A stretch of 64,000 bases of DNA from WLMZ01 sp963732585. GTDB taxonomy: Bacteria; Actinomycetota; Acidimicrobiia; Acidimicrobiales; Ilumatobacteraceae. Of this stretch, positions 9,721 through 18,746 are shown piece by piece; the first letter of the stretch is position 1; each line of letters begins with the position of its first letter. The stretch covers positions 1,674,001 through 1,738,000 of the forward strand of contig CAVSZY010000003.1 of assembly GCA_963732585.1 (NCBI GenBank). Reading direction: 5' to 3'. Below the pieces are notes generated by a model. The model was given only the letters and a program-made list of their open reading frames with translations. It was not told the origin of the DNA and made no database searches. The position numbers and the translations under genes were made by a program.

Positions 9721-11350
9721 CCCTGATGTTTCAGTAGGGGTTTGAGGGTGGAGGGGTCCGCGTCCGCGGAAATGCCCTTCTGGTAAGGGAAACTGAGCTT
9801 GCGAAAGTTCTAGTTGTCCGTTCCGGAAGGGCACTCCAATGGTGAATCGTAATGTGGGTCGTCCACGGTTGAAAGTTTCTGCGGATGGTCGCGGGGTTGT
9901 CGCCCACGCTGGTGCCCGGTTACTGGCCGATCTGGCTGACCGTGCTCGGGCTCACGTCTGGTTTGTCGACAGCAATGGCACCAACAAAACGACGCCACCG
10001 CGGTCATGATCGTGGTCGGGTACTGACCGATTTGGCGGTGATGCTCGCTGACGGGGGCACCACGATCACAGATTTGGCGGTCCTGCGTGATCAACCGGCG
10101 TTGTTCGGGAATGTTGCGTCGACACCGACGGCGTGGCGCACGTTGGAAGCTGTCGACCCGGCAGCGCTGGAACGGATCGCTGTCGCTCGTGCTGCGGCGC
10201 GTGCGTTTGCGTGGGCAGCAGGCGTGGACCCGGGTTCTATGGTGGTCGATTTCGATGCGACGTTGATTGGTTCGCACTCCGAAAAGTGTGGTGCCGCGGC
10301 GACGTATAAGAAGGGGTTCGGGTTTCATCCGCTCCTCGCGTTCTTGGACGCCACTGGTGAAGCACTCGCCGGGATACTCCGCCCGGGCAACGCCGGGTCG
10401 AACACTGCTGGCGACCATGTCACGGTGTTGAAGATGGCGTTGGCCCAGTTACCGGTCGACCCCAAAAATGTTGAGGTTGTCGCCCGAGCCGATTCGGCCG
10501 GGTTGACCCACGGCTTCATCAACGCCTGCGTCGAAGGTCGGGTGTGAAGTTCAGTGTCGGCCACGATCTGACCGAACCAGTCCGTGCTGCATGTTTGAAC
10601 ATCCCGAAACGGTTATGGAAACAAGCGATCACCGCTGACGGCACCGACTTACGCGACGACGCTGTGATCGCCGAGACACCCAGATAAGTCGATCTGGGCG
10701 TTGGCCGGCAGGCACGAGGATGATCGTGCGTCGCGAGGTCCCGCATCCTGGTGCGCAGTTGACGTTCACCGATATCGACGGTCACCGTTTCCAGGCGTTC
10801 ATCACGAACCAGACCGATCCTGACATCACGTTTTGTTGGAAGCGGTGCAACGCGGGCGTGGGCGTGCAGAGAAGCTGATCTGCGATCTGAAAGACACCGG
10901 CTGCATGAACCTGCCCTCAGCAGACTTCGCTATCAACCAGGCCTGGTTGACGACCGCGATGATCGCCCATGATCTTTTGGTGTGGTGCAAAAAACTGTGC
11001 CTCAACGGTGACCTCGCCAAAGCGGAACCGAAACGGCTCCGCTACACCCTGCTCCACACGGCTGGGATGATCGCCCGTTCCGGGCGTCGAACCAGACTGC
11101 GGATCGCTGCCGGGTGGCCATGGGCCGCCCATCTCGTCGACGTGTTCGATCGCTGCCACCGTCTCCGCGCTGTCACCTGACCGCCGACCAGCCAGGCCAC
11201 GAACCGTCCACCACCAGCGACCCAACCAACCATCCGCCACGCGCCCTCGCCTCGCCGTGTCCCGACACAAACCCTGCCCCACAAACGGTCGCCCAACCAG
11301 CCAACCAATCTCAACGACCCCCACCAACACGGCCTACTGAAAGGATGGGG
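9721..11350 (+). mobile_element. IS1380-like insertion sequence, 1,630 bp, transposase decayed
   Basis: The element sits between TTAA duplications. Its ends are imperfect inverted repeats: the left end begins CCC and has TTTCAGTAGG at 9729-9738, and the right end, read inward on the other strand, begins CCCC and has the same TTTCAGTAGG in the same position; about 13 of 18 terminal bases match. One transposase gene fills most of it and about 170 bases at the right end are noncoding. The length, single gene and 4-bp TTAA-type duplication agree with the IS1380 family. The transposase has several frameshifts, so the copy is unlikely to move by itself. Confidence 0.85.
9839..11180 (+). pseudogene. 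IS1380-family transposase, multiple frameshifts
   Basis: From ATG 9839 the first frame reads GRPRLKVSADGRGVVAHAGARLLADLADR. The frame changes near 9945 to RGHDRGRVLTDLAVMLADGG, DLAVLRDQPALFG and DFDATLIGSHSEK, a DDE-enzyme core. A 2-base surplus near 10543 is needed to go on with KFSVGHDLTEPVRAA, an in-frame TAA occurs at about 10685-10687, and another change near 10830 leads to LEAVQRGRGRAEKLICDLKD and the C-terminal helices. These blocks in this order are the usual IS1380 transposase layout (about 450 residues). At least four disabling lesions make this a pseudogene. Confidence 0.85.
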
Positions 11351-12354
11351 TTAACCTCTCATACGGCACTAGCAGCACGCAGAGTTACCTGCTCGACCCC
11401 CTCGCGGATGCTGCCGAGGTGGCGTGGCGCAACGGCATCGTGGTCGTGGCAGCTGGAGGCAACGATGGCAATTTCACAACGAGCTTGACTGACCCGGCCT
11501 TCGATCCGTACGTGATCGCGGTGGGCTCGTCGGACCATCATGGCACCGAGGACATTGAGGATGACACGGTCGCGACGTACTCAAACAGAGGCAGCACCTC
11601 CCGCTCGCCCGATCTGGTGGCACCTGGGCGTTCAATCGTCAGTCTGCGAGCGCCGAACTCCTATATCGACCAGAAAAACCCGGTGGCCAGAGTCACCGGT
11701 GATCAAGACGATGCCTACGCGGTGCGCTACTTCCGTGGCAGCGGCACCTCGCAATCCGCCGCCGTCGTGTCGGGTGTGGCCGCGTTGTTGTTGCAGCACC
11801 GTCCGAACATGACCCCCGACCAAGTTAAATGCCTGCTGACCAGCACCGCCTATCGCATCCCCAATGTCAGTACACGCCTCCAGGGCGCCGGACTGCTTGA
11901 TGTCAAACGAGCGATCGAATCCCCGACTCCTGCCTGCGTCCAGCGGCACACACGATCGAGCGGAACGGGAACTCTCGAAGGCGCTCGTGGCGGCAGCCAT
12001 GTCGCCGATATCGACACCGGTGTCGAGCTCATCGGGGAGCGGGACATCTTCGGAACACCGTGGGACGGTCGCACGTGGTCGTCAGCCGCAGCACTCGGCC
12101 GCACATGGTCAGGTGGCACCTGGAACGGTCGTACCTGGTCGGGCGCTGGTTGGACAGGCACCAGCTGGGCTGGGCGGACTTGGTCGGGGTCGGTATGGAC
12201 GGGCGTCAACTGGTCAGGCCGCACGTGGTCGGGTCGCACCTGGAGTAACGCAACCTGGAACGGTCGCACCTGGTCAGGTGATACCTGGTCGGGCCGCACA
12301 TGGTCCGGTCGGACCTGGTCCGCGGGAACCTGGTCTGGACACGTATGGCGCTGA
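11351..12354 (+). pseudogene. S8 protease, C-terminal half with W-x-G-R-T-W repeats
   Basis: The frame resumes after the IS with NLSYGTSSTQSYL, followed by VVVAAGGNDG (oxyanion Asn region) and the catalytic serine motif GSGTSQSAAVVSGV, so the peptidase S8 domain ends near 11900. A linker follows, and then about 97 residues of tandem tryptophan-rich repeats to the stop at 12354. This half is uninterrupted from 11350 on. A GTG at 11419 could start a truncated product that would lack Asp and His and be inactive. With the first half it would encode a secreted protease with a repeat tail, probably attached to or held near the cell surface. Confidence 0.8.
12060..12351 (+). repeat. Tandem W-x-G-R-T-W coding repeats
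   Basis: About fifteen imperfect units of the form TW-[SN]-G-[RTDS]-[TV] with a tryptophan every six residues or so follow one another at the C-terminus of the protease (for example GRTWSGGTWNGRTWSGAGW). The 18-base DNA repeats (variants of acctggtcgggtcgc) have diverged but keep frame, so selection acted on the protein. Similar tryptophan repeats occur at the end of other actinobacterial S8 proteases, where the role is not established. Confidence 0.85.
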
Positions 12355-12378
12355 ATTTTCACGATCGAGGCCAGGGAA

Positions 12379-14943
12379 ATGGTCGCGCACGCTGACGCAA
12401 GCACCGTCGATGCGGACTACCGCCACCCGTTTCGGGTGGCGGTAGTCGGGCGTGTGACGGGCAGCAGCGGCGTGCTGGTACTCGTGATCTGCCTCGCAAT
12501 GGCGGGGTCGGCGCTGGCGCTAGGCCCGGTTCGACAGCTCGGCAACGGGCGCGGTTCGTTGGGGCTCGCTCTAGTCATGGGGCTGATGTTCGCGCTCGCT
12601 GAGCTTTACCCCGTGCACCTGCATCGGGGGCGCGACACTCATTCGTTCTCGCTCAGCGAGATCCCGCTGGTGCTCGGCCTTGTCGTGCTGGAACCCGGGT
12701 TGTTAGTCGCGGCGAGAGTGATCGGTGCTGGCGTCGTGCTCGTCGTCGCACGCCGCCAACGACGAATCAAGCTCGGCTTCAACCTCGCCCACCTGCTCGT
12801 CGAGGTCAGCCTGGCGGCGGTCGTGTTCAACGCGATCGCCGACGCAGAGATGTCGGTCACAGACGCGTGGACATGGATCGCGGCCTACGCCGCTGCCGCA
12901 ACGACACATCTCTATGGGTGGATCGCGATCTCCGCGGTCATCTCGATCAGCGAAGCGGAGCTTCAATTGGCTGACATTCGCTCTACCCTCACCGCCGGCG
13001 CCGGTGCTGTCGTCATGAACACCTCGCTGGCGGTGCTGGGCGTGATCGCGTCCGATGCCAACCGCTTGGCCCTTGTCCCAGTCATAGTCCTGGCTGCGAT
13101 GTCTGCTGTCTCGTACCGTAGCTACTCAGTCCTTCGGCGGGGTCACGGACGACTAGAGATGCTTTATGACTTCACCGGGGCGCTGGGCCATACCGTGGTA
13201 CTGGAGGAGGCGGTCTCCGTCGTGCTGTCCGAGGCGCGCACTGCATTGCGAGCTGCGCAAGCCGGCGTTGTGTGGGTTGACGAACAGTCGGGGGCGGCGA
13301 CGATGTGGTGGCTCGCCGACGGCAAAGCGCAGCGTCGCTTGCTATCCATCGACGAGACCGAGACGAGCTGGTGGTCGCCGGTGCTCTCGGGCGACTGCAT
13401 TGCGCCCAGTAGCCCAAAGCAAAGGCGCGGTCGTGCCGCGAAGTCGGGACGTCTCGATGGACTGGCGGCACCACTGCGATCCGAGCACCGCATCGACGGT
13501 GTCCTGATTGTGTCCGAACGCATCGACGAAGTCAGCATGTTCACGCGCGAGGACCAAGATCTTTTAGCGGCATTGTCCAACCATGCTCAGGTCGCACTCG
13601 CCAACGGACGGCTCCTCGAAACCAGACACCAGGCCTTCCACGACCCACTCACTGGATTGCCAAACCGGCGCGTGCTCGCGACTGCAATCGAACAGGCACT
13701 CACCACCTCCGAGGACTCCGTTGCCTTGCTGATCATCGACCTCGATGGGTTCAAAGATGTCAACGACGCGCTCGGCCACTCGGCGGGCGACATTGTCTTG
13801 ATCGAGGTAAGCAAACGCTTGACCGCCGCGATCCCCGACGGCGCAACGCTGGCCAGACTCGGCGGTGACGAGTTCTGCATAGTCATTCCCGGCATCGCCG
13901 ACCCGGTTGAGGCAACGAACCATGCTGAACGAATACTCGCCGCGATCAGGCAGCCGCAGGAGATCTCGGGGAACGCGGTAGCGGTCGGCGCGAGCATCGG
14001 CATTGCGATTGCCGGCCACGACGACGACGCCACGCGTTTGTTTGACAACGCCGACACCGCGATGTACACCGCGAAAGAACGCAAGTCGTCGATTGAGTTC
14101 TACGCAACAGGATCAAACAGCTCGAGCTTCCGGCGACTCGAACTCACCTCTGCGCTACGACCGGCGATCGAATACGGCGATATCGACATCCACTACCAGC
14201 CGAAGGTCGATTTGCTCACCGGTCGCCCGATCGGTGCCGAGGCGCTCGTGCGCTGGACCCACCCTGCTCTCGGCACCATCCCAGCCGACGAATTCATCAT
14301 GCTCGCAGAACGCACCGGCCTCATCTGCCCATTGACGAGCGCCGTGCTCGAGACCGCCGTCGCGGAGTGCGCTCGGTGGCGACAGACCAACAGCGACTTC
14401 ACGGTTGCGGTCAATATCTCGGAACGAAACCTCCTCGATATCAACTTCCCGGCCGAAGTTGATCGTGTGCTGCGCCGCAGCGGACTCGACCCGGATGGCC
14501 TCGTACTTGAGATCAGCGAGAGAGCCGATCTTCGCCAAATCGAACGCTTGCTCAACGTCGTCGATCGCATTCGCATGCTCGGCGTCGCCGTGTCGCTCGA
14601 CGACTTTGGCACGGGTCAATCATCGTTTGCCCATCTCAAGGTGCTGCCAGTCGACGAGCTCAAACTGGACCGATCCTTCGTCACGACAATCGCGATGAGC
14701 CGGATCGACAGGAGCATCGTCCAATCGGCAATCAACCTCGCCCACGAACTCGGCATGCGTGTCGTCGCCGAAGGCGTGGAGGACCAAGCCGCTTGGTCCG
14801 AACTTGTTCGTCTCGGGTGCGACCAGGCCCAGGGATACTTGCTCGCGCATCCAATGCCTCCGGCTCTATTCGACACCTGGCTACGACAACATTCGGGCGC
14901 GGCGCGTAGTAGCGCGTTGCCCCTGGTTGCCGCGTCGGGATAG
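12379..14943 (+). CDS. Membrane-bound GGDEF-EAL protein with GAF-like sensor (c-di-GMP turnover)
   Basis: The 854-residue protein has six or more hydrophobic helices in residues 20-255, a GAF-like region (about 265-410), a diguanylate cyclase domain with intact LGGDEF near residues 494-499, and a phosphodiesterase domain with GAEALVRW near 621. The EAL metal and catalytic residues visible include VNISERN, LEISER, SLDDFGTGQSSF near 740, KLDRSF and VAEGVED, so the EAL domain should be active. No RxxD inhibitory site is seen ahead of GGDEF. ATG 12379 starts 24 bases after the protease stop, with AGGGA just upstream. Whether it mainly makes or breaks down cyclic di-GMP cannot be told. Confidence 0.92.
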   Translation: MVAHADASTVDADYRHPFRVAVVGRVTGSSGVLVLVICLAMAGSALALGPVRQLGNGRGSLGLALVMGLMFALAELYPVHLHRGRDTHSFSLSEIPLVLGLVVLEPGLLVAARVIGAGVVLVVARRQRRIKLGFNLAHLLVEVSLAAVVFNAIADAEMSVTDAWTWIAAYAAAATTHLYGWIAISAVISISEAELQLADIRSTLTAGAGAVVMNTSLAVLGVIASDANRLALVPVIVLAAMSAVSYRSYSVLRRGHGRLEMLYDFTGALGHTVVLEEAVSVVLSEARTALRAAQAGVVWVDEQSGAATMWWLADGKAQRRLLSIDETETSWWSPVLSGDCIAPSSPKQRRGRAAKSGRLDGLAAPLRSEHRIDGVLIVSERIDEVSMFTREDQDLLAALSNHAQVALANGRLLETRHQAFHDPLTGLPNRRVLATAIEQALTTSEDSVALLIIDLDGFKDVNDALGHSAGDIVLIEVSKRLTAAIPDGATLARLGGDEFCIVIPGIADPVEATNHAERILAAIRQPQEISGNAVAVGASIGIAIAGHDDDATRLFDNADTAMYTAKERKSSIEFYATGSNSSSFRRLELTSALRPAIEYGDIDIHYQPKVDLLTGRPIGAEALVRWTHPALGTIPADEFIMLAERTGLICPLTSAVLETAVAECARWRQTNSDFTVAVNISERNLLDINFPAEVDRVLRRSGLDPDGLVLEISERADLRQIERLLNVVDRIRMLGVAVSLDDFGTGQSSFAHLKVLPVDELKLDRSFVTTIAMSRIDRSIVQSAINLAHELGMRVVAEGVEDQAAWSELVRLGCDQAQGYLLAHPMPPALFDTWLRQHSGAARSSALPLVAASG

Positions 14944-15556
14944 TTGTCGGGACGACGTCGTCATCTGGTGCGTTACCGTCGCCGGTCTTGTTGTGCGTTC
15001 CGTAGCGCCAGGGCCAGTGGGGGTTGGCCCGATTGTCGGCGGACATGAGATCCTGCCCGTGGGTGGTCATGTAACTGCCCGTTGGTTGCCAAGGGTTGCC
15101 CACTGGCGGTCAGTGGTTTTGCCCTCGTTGAAATTTGTCGCTGCTGACGTATCCGCGTTGGTGGTCCAGGCTGGCCACACACGTCAGCCCCTGGCAACTT
15201 GAGCGACTCCGCAACCGAACGAATCGACCGAGAACCACCAGCCCACACCCGGGAAACCCACGTCCACGGTCGGTTCTCATCTGATGAAATTGGGTGGGTA
15301 CACATCATCACCAAAGGTTGTGCGCCGGAAACCTTCACCATTTGTGGGGCTTCAAGGAAGAATCTGGGAAAGCGAACGGAAGCCAGTCGAGCGGTCGATC
15401 CAGCAGGGCCCAGATCGGGTTTACGGCTAGCCGGGGCTGAGAATCGACATACATCGGTTTGCCCAACACAACTGCAGCGATGCGACCTGGATCTGCCTTT
15501 CGGGAGCAGCACTTCACACGGTTGTTGCCCTTCCTATCCACAGGCAAGGGTGGTAG
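14944..15556. other. Intergenic region of 613 bases without a recognisable gene
   Basis: Open frames exist on both strands (for example 14973-15512 minus and 15199-15573 plus), but their translations lack hydrophobic or conserved patterns, are rich in Arg, Pro and Ser, and show no ribosome site. The sequence is less codon-biased than the neighbouring genes and may be debris of a lost gene. I found no RNA fold or repeat I could defend. Confidence 0.5.
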
Positions 15557-16021
15557 CTAGTAGTCGGCGATGAAGATGACGTAGCCGGGTTCGGTGCTGG
15601 TCGTGGCAAAGCCAGCGACGTCCGCAAGGAGGTCGGTGGCCACTGTGGTGAACAAGCAGACGGTGCCACCGCTCGCGATTGGAACGTTCACCAGGTTCGG
15701 CACCGTGTCACCGGCTACGACGTTCAGGTTCGACACCACCGGCATCGCACGATTACATGGCCAAATGGTGATGTAGCCCGTGCCTCCTGCATTCACCGCG
15801 GTGACGTTCATGGTTACTGCAGCAGGGTTGAGGTTCGCTGCGTTGGGCACGGCGTCCACAACCTGCAGGGTAGTCACGGACCCTGCGGCAACGCGCCCCG
15901 CGCACCAATGCCCAAGCGAGTGTCCAGAATTCGCTTCGGGGTGATTTCCACAAAACCCTGCGCTTGACCGGGCCGACAATGTCAGCAGGGCGATTAGAGA
16001 CGGCTTCGTGGGGCGCTTCAC
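15557..16021 (-). CDS. Small secreted protein: a single Acidimicrobiia-type C-terminal surface domain
   Basis: The 154-residue product starts MKRPTKPSLIALL and may have a weak signal peptide. Residues 45-150 follow a pattern I know from the C-termini of many secreted proteins of Ilumatobacter and relatives: LQVVDAVPNAAN, VTMNVTAVNAGGTGYITIWPC, SNLNVVAGDTVPNLV and ATDLLADVAGF. In those proteins the domain ends a large exported protein; here it stands almost alone. It may be the surviving 3' end of a longer gene, because the N-terminal 40 residues look odd. Its role is unknown; a cell-wall or sorting role is a guess. Confidence 0.6.
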   Translation of the reverse strand: MKRPTKPSLIALLTLSARSSAGFCGNHPEANSGHSLGHWCAGRVAAGSVTTLQVVDAVPNAANLNPAAVTMNVTAVNAGGTGYITIWPCNRAMPVVSNLNVVAGDTVPNLVNVPIASGGTVCLFTTVATDLLADVAGFATTSTEPGYVIFIADY

Positions 16022-16092
16022 TTCATCTCACTCTCTCGTTTGAGTGGCCGCACTGTATCGAAAGAATATGAATCCCCTACTCATGCAAGCTG

Positions 16093-16170
16093 TCAGGGAC
16101 TCAGACGGTTGTGGTCGGCGAGGGAGGCGACGATCCGTTCGGTCATGGGCGACGAACGCCTCACGCATTC
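16093..16170 (-). pseudogene. 3' remnant of a phosphotransferase gene
   Basis: On the minus strand, EAFVA, one extra base, then MTERIVASLADHNRLSP and a stop at 16093 match the end of the phosphotransferase at 18747-19793 (DMFVAMVERTIAALHDHNRLKP). About 23 residues align, and the DNA is clearly similar (both contain cggttgtg and cgatggtccgttc-like words). Nothing of the rest of the gene is found upstream of it. This is a leftover from a deletion or partial duplication. Confidence 0.6.
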
Positions 16171-16327
16171 GCCAAGGTCGTATCTGACAAGCGGCCGTAA
16201 TCGACTTGCACGGCAAGAGTGTCTCAAGGGTAGTCACTGGTGGCGCTATGGACCCCTAGCCTTTTCCGATGGCGGAGAATTTCAACCTGTTCAGCGACCC
16301 TTTGTCCATCGATTGCGGAGGTGGACG

Positions 16328-17665
16328 ATGACGGATCAACTCGAACAGCAGACCCCACCGCCACCTTCGAATCCGGCACTTGCCCAGTGGCAATACCAGC
16401 CGTACCGCGCCCAACCGCTCGCTACGCCATCGAAGCGCTCCCGTCGGCGTCCGTCGCTAAAGTGGACCGCCGTTGCAGTCGCCGGGCTTCTCGGCGGAGC
16501 CTTCGCCGTGAAGCAACAATTCTTCCAAGACTCAGATTCGGGAGCGCCGCCAGCAGCGAGCGCAGCAGCAACGGCTGACCCGCTCTCCACCCAGCCACCG
16601 ACTGAGGCGCCGAGCAATGCCGCACCGCTCGGCAACATCGATCCGTCGACGCTACGACGCATCGAAGCTCCACCCGCCGAGAACACGATGCTTGCGGGCC
16701 GAGACACCGGGTGGACGATGACCATCCCGTCAACGTGGACGCAGGCCGACCCAGGTGCTTTCGACACGAGCCTGGTCTTCCTTTCGCCAAACGGAGGCGC
16801 TGACACTCTGAGCATCTGGATCGAACCCGCTGTCCCGGGGGAAGCGTTGGCCGATCTCGCCAGCCGGTACGCCGAGAAGATGGACGCCTCCAGCGTTTCG
16901 TTTCAGGTAATCAGCGCCGAGGTGGTCGTGACGGCGACCGGCGGCTACGCCGTGAGAAACGAAGCCGCGGCTGCCGCCGATGGCGAACTTCGCAATCTTG
17001 TCTACGCCGTGAGCGACGGTTCCCGCGTGGTTGTCGCCTCGTCCGTCATCTCGCAGTATTCACATCCGGACTACGCCTCGGTGATCGAACGCTACATCGC
17101 GACGCTGGCACTGCCGTCGGTGCCCGTTCTCGGACCGGGTGCAACCTCGACCGGTAACCATGTCAAGGTCGACCTGCCCGTAATGATCTCCGACCCAGGC
17201 ATTTTGGGCACTCCTGCGTCGTTGCCGGTGCCCGCCGCGCCGACCGAGGGGACGACGTATTTCGACGCCAGCGGGTTCGCGCTGACGGTCGCTGCGGATT
17301 GGACAAGCCCGGCGACCGCTACCTGGCAGCTGCCGACAGATGCCAACGGTGTGCGTGGCATCGTCGTCATCGACTCGTTGCCAACACAGGCTGCGGATCT
17401 CGCCTCGCATCTGGCCGCAATGGAGCGCTCCCTTCTCAGCGAACTCGAGGGCTCGATCATCGAAAACGGCATCATGGCCATGCCGGACGGTCGTTTGATC
17501 GCCAAGGTCGTGCTCCAGACGGCAGACGACCAAACGCGCATCCAACGATGGTTGATCGTAAAAGACGGCGTGGGCACCGTCATCAGTGCTGCAATTCCGA
17601 TTGCTACGTGGGAGCAGCAAGGTCCCTTGATCGAGTCGTACCTGGCCACGATCACGCGGCCGTAA
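16328..17665 (+). CDS. Single-pass membrane-anchored protein with duplicated extracellular domain, unknown function
   Basis: ATG 16328 has a good GGAGGTGG at 16316-16323; the frame is open further upstream but without coding character. The 445-residue protein has a Pro/Gln-rich cytoplasmic tail, an arginine-rich stop and one membrane helix (about residues 46-64), and a low-complexity Ala/Pro linker. Two similar domains of about 150 residues follow: each contains a DTGWTMTIPSTWTQ- or ASGFALTVAADWTSP-type start, a LADLASRYAEKM / AADLASHLAAMERSL helix and an ERYIATLALP / ESYLATITRP end. This is the general build of PsbP/DUF1795-like exported domains, but I cannot name a family. Confidence 0.75.
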   Translation: MTDQLEQQTPPPPSNPALAQWQYQPYRAQPLATPSKRSRRRPSLKWTAVAVAGLLGGAFAVKQQFFQDSDSGAPPAASAAATADPLSTQPPTEAPSNAAPLGNIDPSTLRRIEAPPAENTMLAGRDTGWTMTIPSTWTQADPGAFDTSLVFLSPNGGADTLSIWIEPAVPGEALADLASRYAEKMDASSVSFQVISAEVVVTATGGYAVRNEAAAAADGELRNLVYAVSDGSRVVVASSVISQYSHPDYASVIERYIATLALPSVPVLGPGATSTGNHVKVDLPVMISDPGILGTPASLPVPAAPTEGTTYFDASGFALTVAADWTSPATATWQLPTDANGVRGIVVIDSLPTQAADLASHLAAMERSLLSELEGSIIENGIMAMPDGRLIAKVVLQTADDQTRIQRWLIVKDGVGTVISAAIPIATWEQQGPLIESYLATITRP

Positions 17666-17688
17666 CGAACGCTCAGTTTGGTGTCGGG

Positions 17689-18732
17689 TCAGGCCATCGT
17701 GCGGCGGTATTCGGCGACGATCGGCGCTAGTTCGGTTGGCGTTGCGCCATGCAGAATCACCCCGTCGCAGCCCAACGCCAATTGGTTGCGCACCGCGGCC
17801 ACGCACTGAGCTGGACTACCGGTGGCGGCTGAGGCCAGCCACTCCCCCGGGATCAGCGTGGCGATGTGCTCAAGTTGTTCGGTCGTGGCATTGATGTCGA
17901 TGCCACGCACCGAACGCACCACCGGATCGGCACGGAACCGTTTGAGCACCTCCGGATCCCAGCCGTTGGTGCGCACCATCAAATCCCCGTAACCCTCGAG
18001 ATACGAGCTGAGCCGACCGACAAGTTTCATCAGCCGTTTGTCCTCGGCAATGTGGTCGCCAACGGTGGCGAAGCACGCCCACACCTTCACCGACTCCGGG
18101 TCACGTCCCGCCTGCTCGGCGGCCTGCTTGACGGTGGCAACGCAACGAGCCGTGGTCTCGTCGCTGAAGAAAGTGTGTAGCACGACCTCATCGAAACAAC
18201 GCCCAGCGAGCGACAAGGTCTCTGCTCCGAAGGCGACGAGACCCATCGGCAGGTGCTCGTCAAGCGTCGGGTCGAGCTGCAGCACCGGCCACGACCCAGC
18301 GGGCCCGTTGTGTTTGATGATCGTCTCGCCGCGGAACAACCGGCGCATGATCGCTGCGAAGTCCTCAAGCTGTGCGGTGGTGATGCGGCTCATGCCGAAG
18401 GCGTCTTGCATCTTGGCAATGCCACGCCCAAGGCCGAGAACAAAGCGCCCGCCGGTCAGGCTTTGCATCGTTCGCGCATACCCGGCGGTGACGATCGGGT
18501 GCCGGGTGTTGTGGTTCGTGGCCGCGGTGGCGATGGTGATCCGCTCGCTGACGGCCCCCGCCGCGCCAGACAGGGTGGCCGCCTCTTTCTTGTTGAAGCG
18601 CTCGGAGATGAACGCTGTTCCGAGGCCGATCGCCTCAGCGTCGATGACTTCGGCGATAAGTTCACGAGACGATGCCGGCTGCCCAGCCAAGGCGTAAAAG
18701 GCCAGTTCAGTGAAGGTCGATACCGGTTCCAT
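17689..18732 (-). CDS. LLM-class (probably F420-dependent) flavin oxidoreductase
   Basis: The 347-residue protein is of the luciferase-like TIM-barrel family. Visible features are AEAIGLGTAFISERFNKKEAATL, the TAATNHNTRHPIVTAGYARTMQSLTGGRFVLGLGRG core that is conserved in F420-dependent members, and a C-terminal GATPTELAPIVAEYR. ATG 18732 is favoured over GTG 18738 because AGGAG lies five bases before it. It sits just after the phosphotransferase and HMG-CoA-lyase-like genes on the same strand, probably as one operon. The substrate is unknown; members oxidise or reduce alcohols, aldehydes or unsaturated compounds. Confidence 0.88.
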   Translation of the reverse strand: MEPVSTFTELAFYALAGQPASSRELIAEVIDAEAIGLGTAFISERFNKKEAATLSGAAGAVSERITIATAATNHNTRHPIVTAGYARTMQSLTGGRFVLGLGRGIAKMQDAFGMSRITTAQLEDFAAIMRRLFRGETIIKHNGPAGSWPVLQLDPTLDEHLPMGLVAFGAETLSLAGRCFDEVVLHTFFSDETTARCVATVKQAAEQAGRDPESVKVWACFATVGDHIAEDKRLMKLVGRLSSYLEGYGDLMVRTNGWDPEVLKRFRADPVVRSVRGIDINATTEQLEHIATLIPGEWLASAATGSPAQCVAAVRNQLALGCDGVILHGATPTELAPIVAEYRRTMA

Positions 18733-18746
18733 AGGCACTCCTGGGG

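Noticed and set aside
15199..15573. A plus-strand frame of 124 codons in the gap after the GGDEF/EAL gene
   Set aside because: No ribosome site, no conserved word, and no hydrophobic pattern. I cannot support it as a gene.
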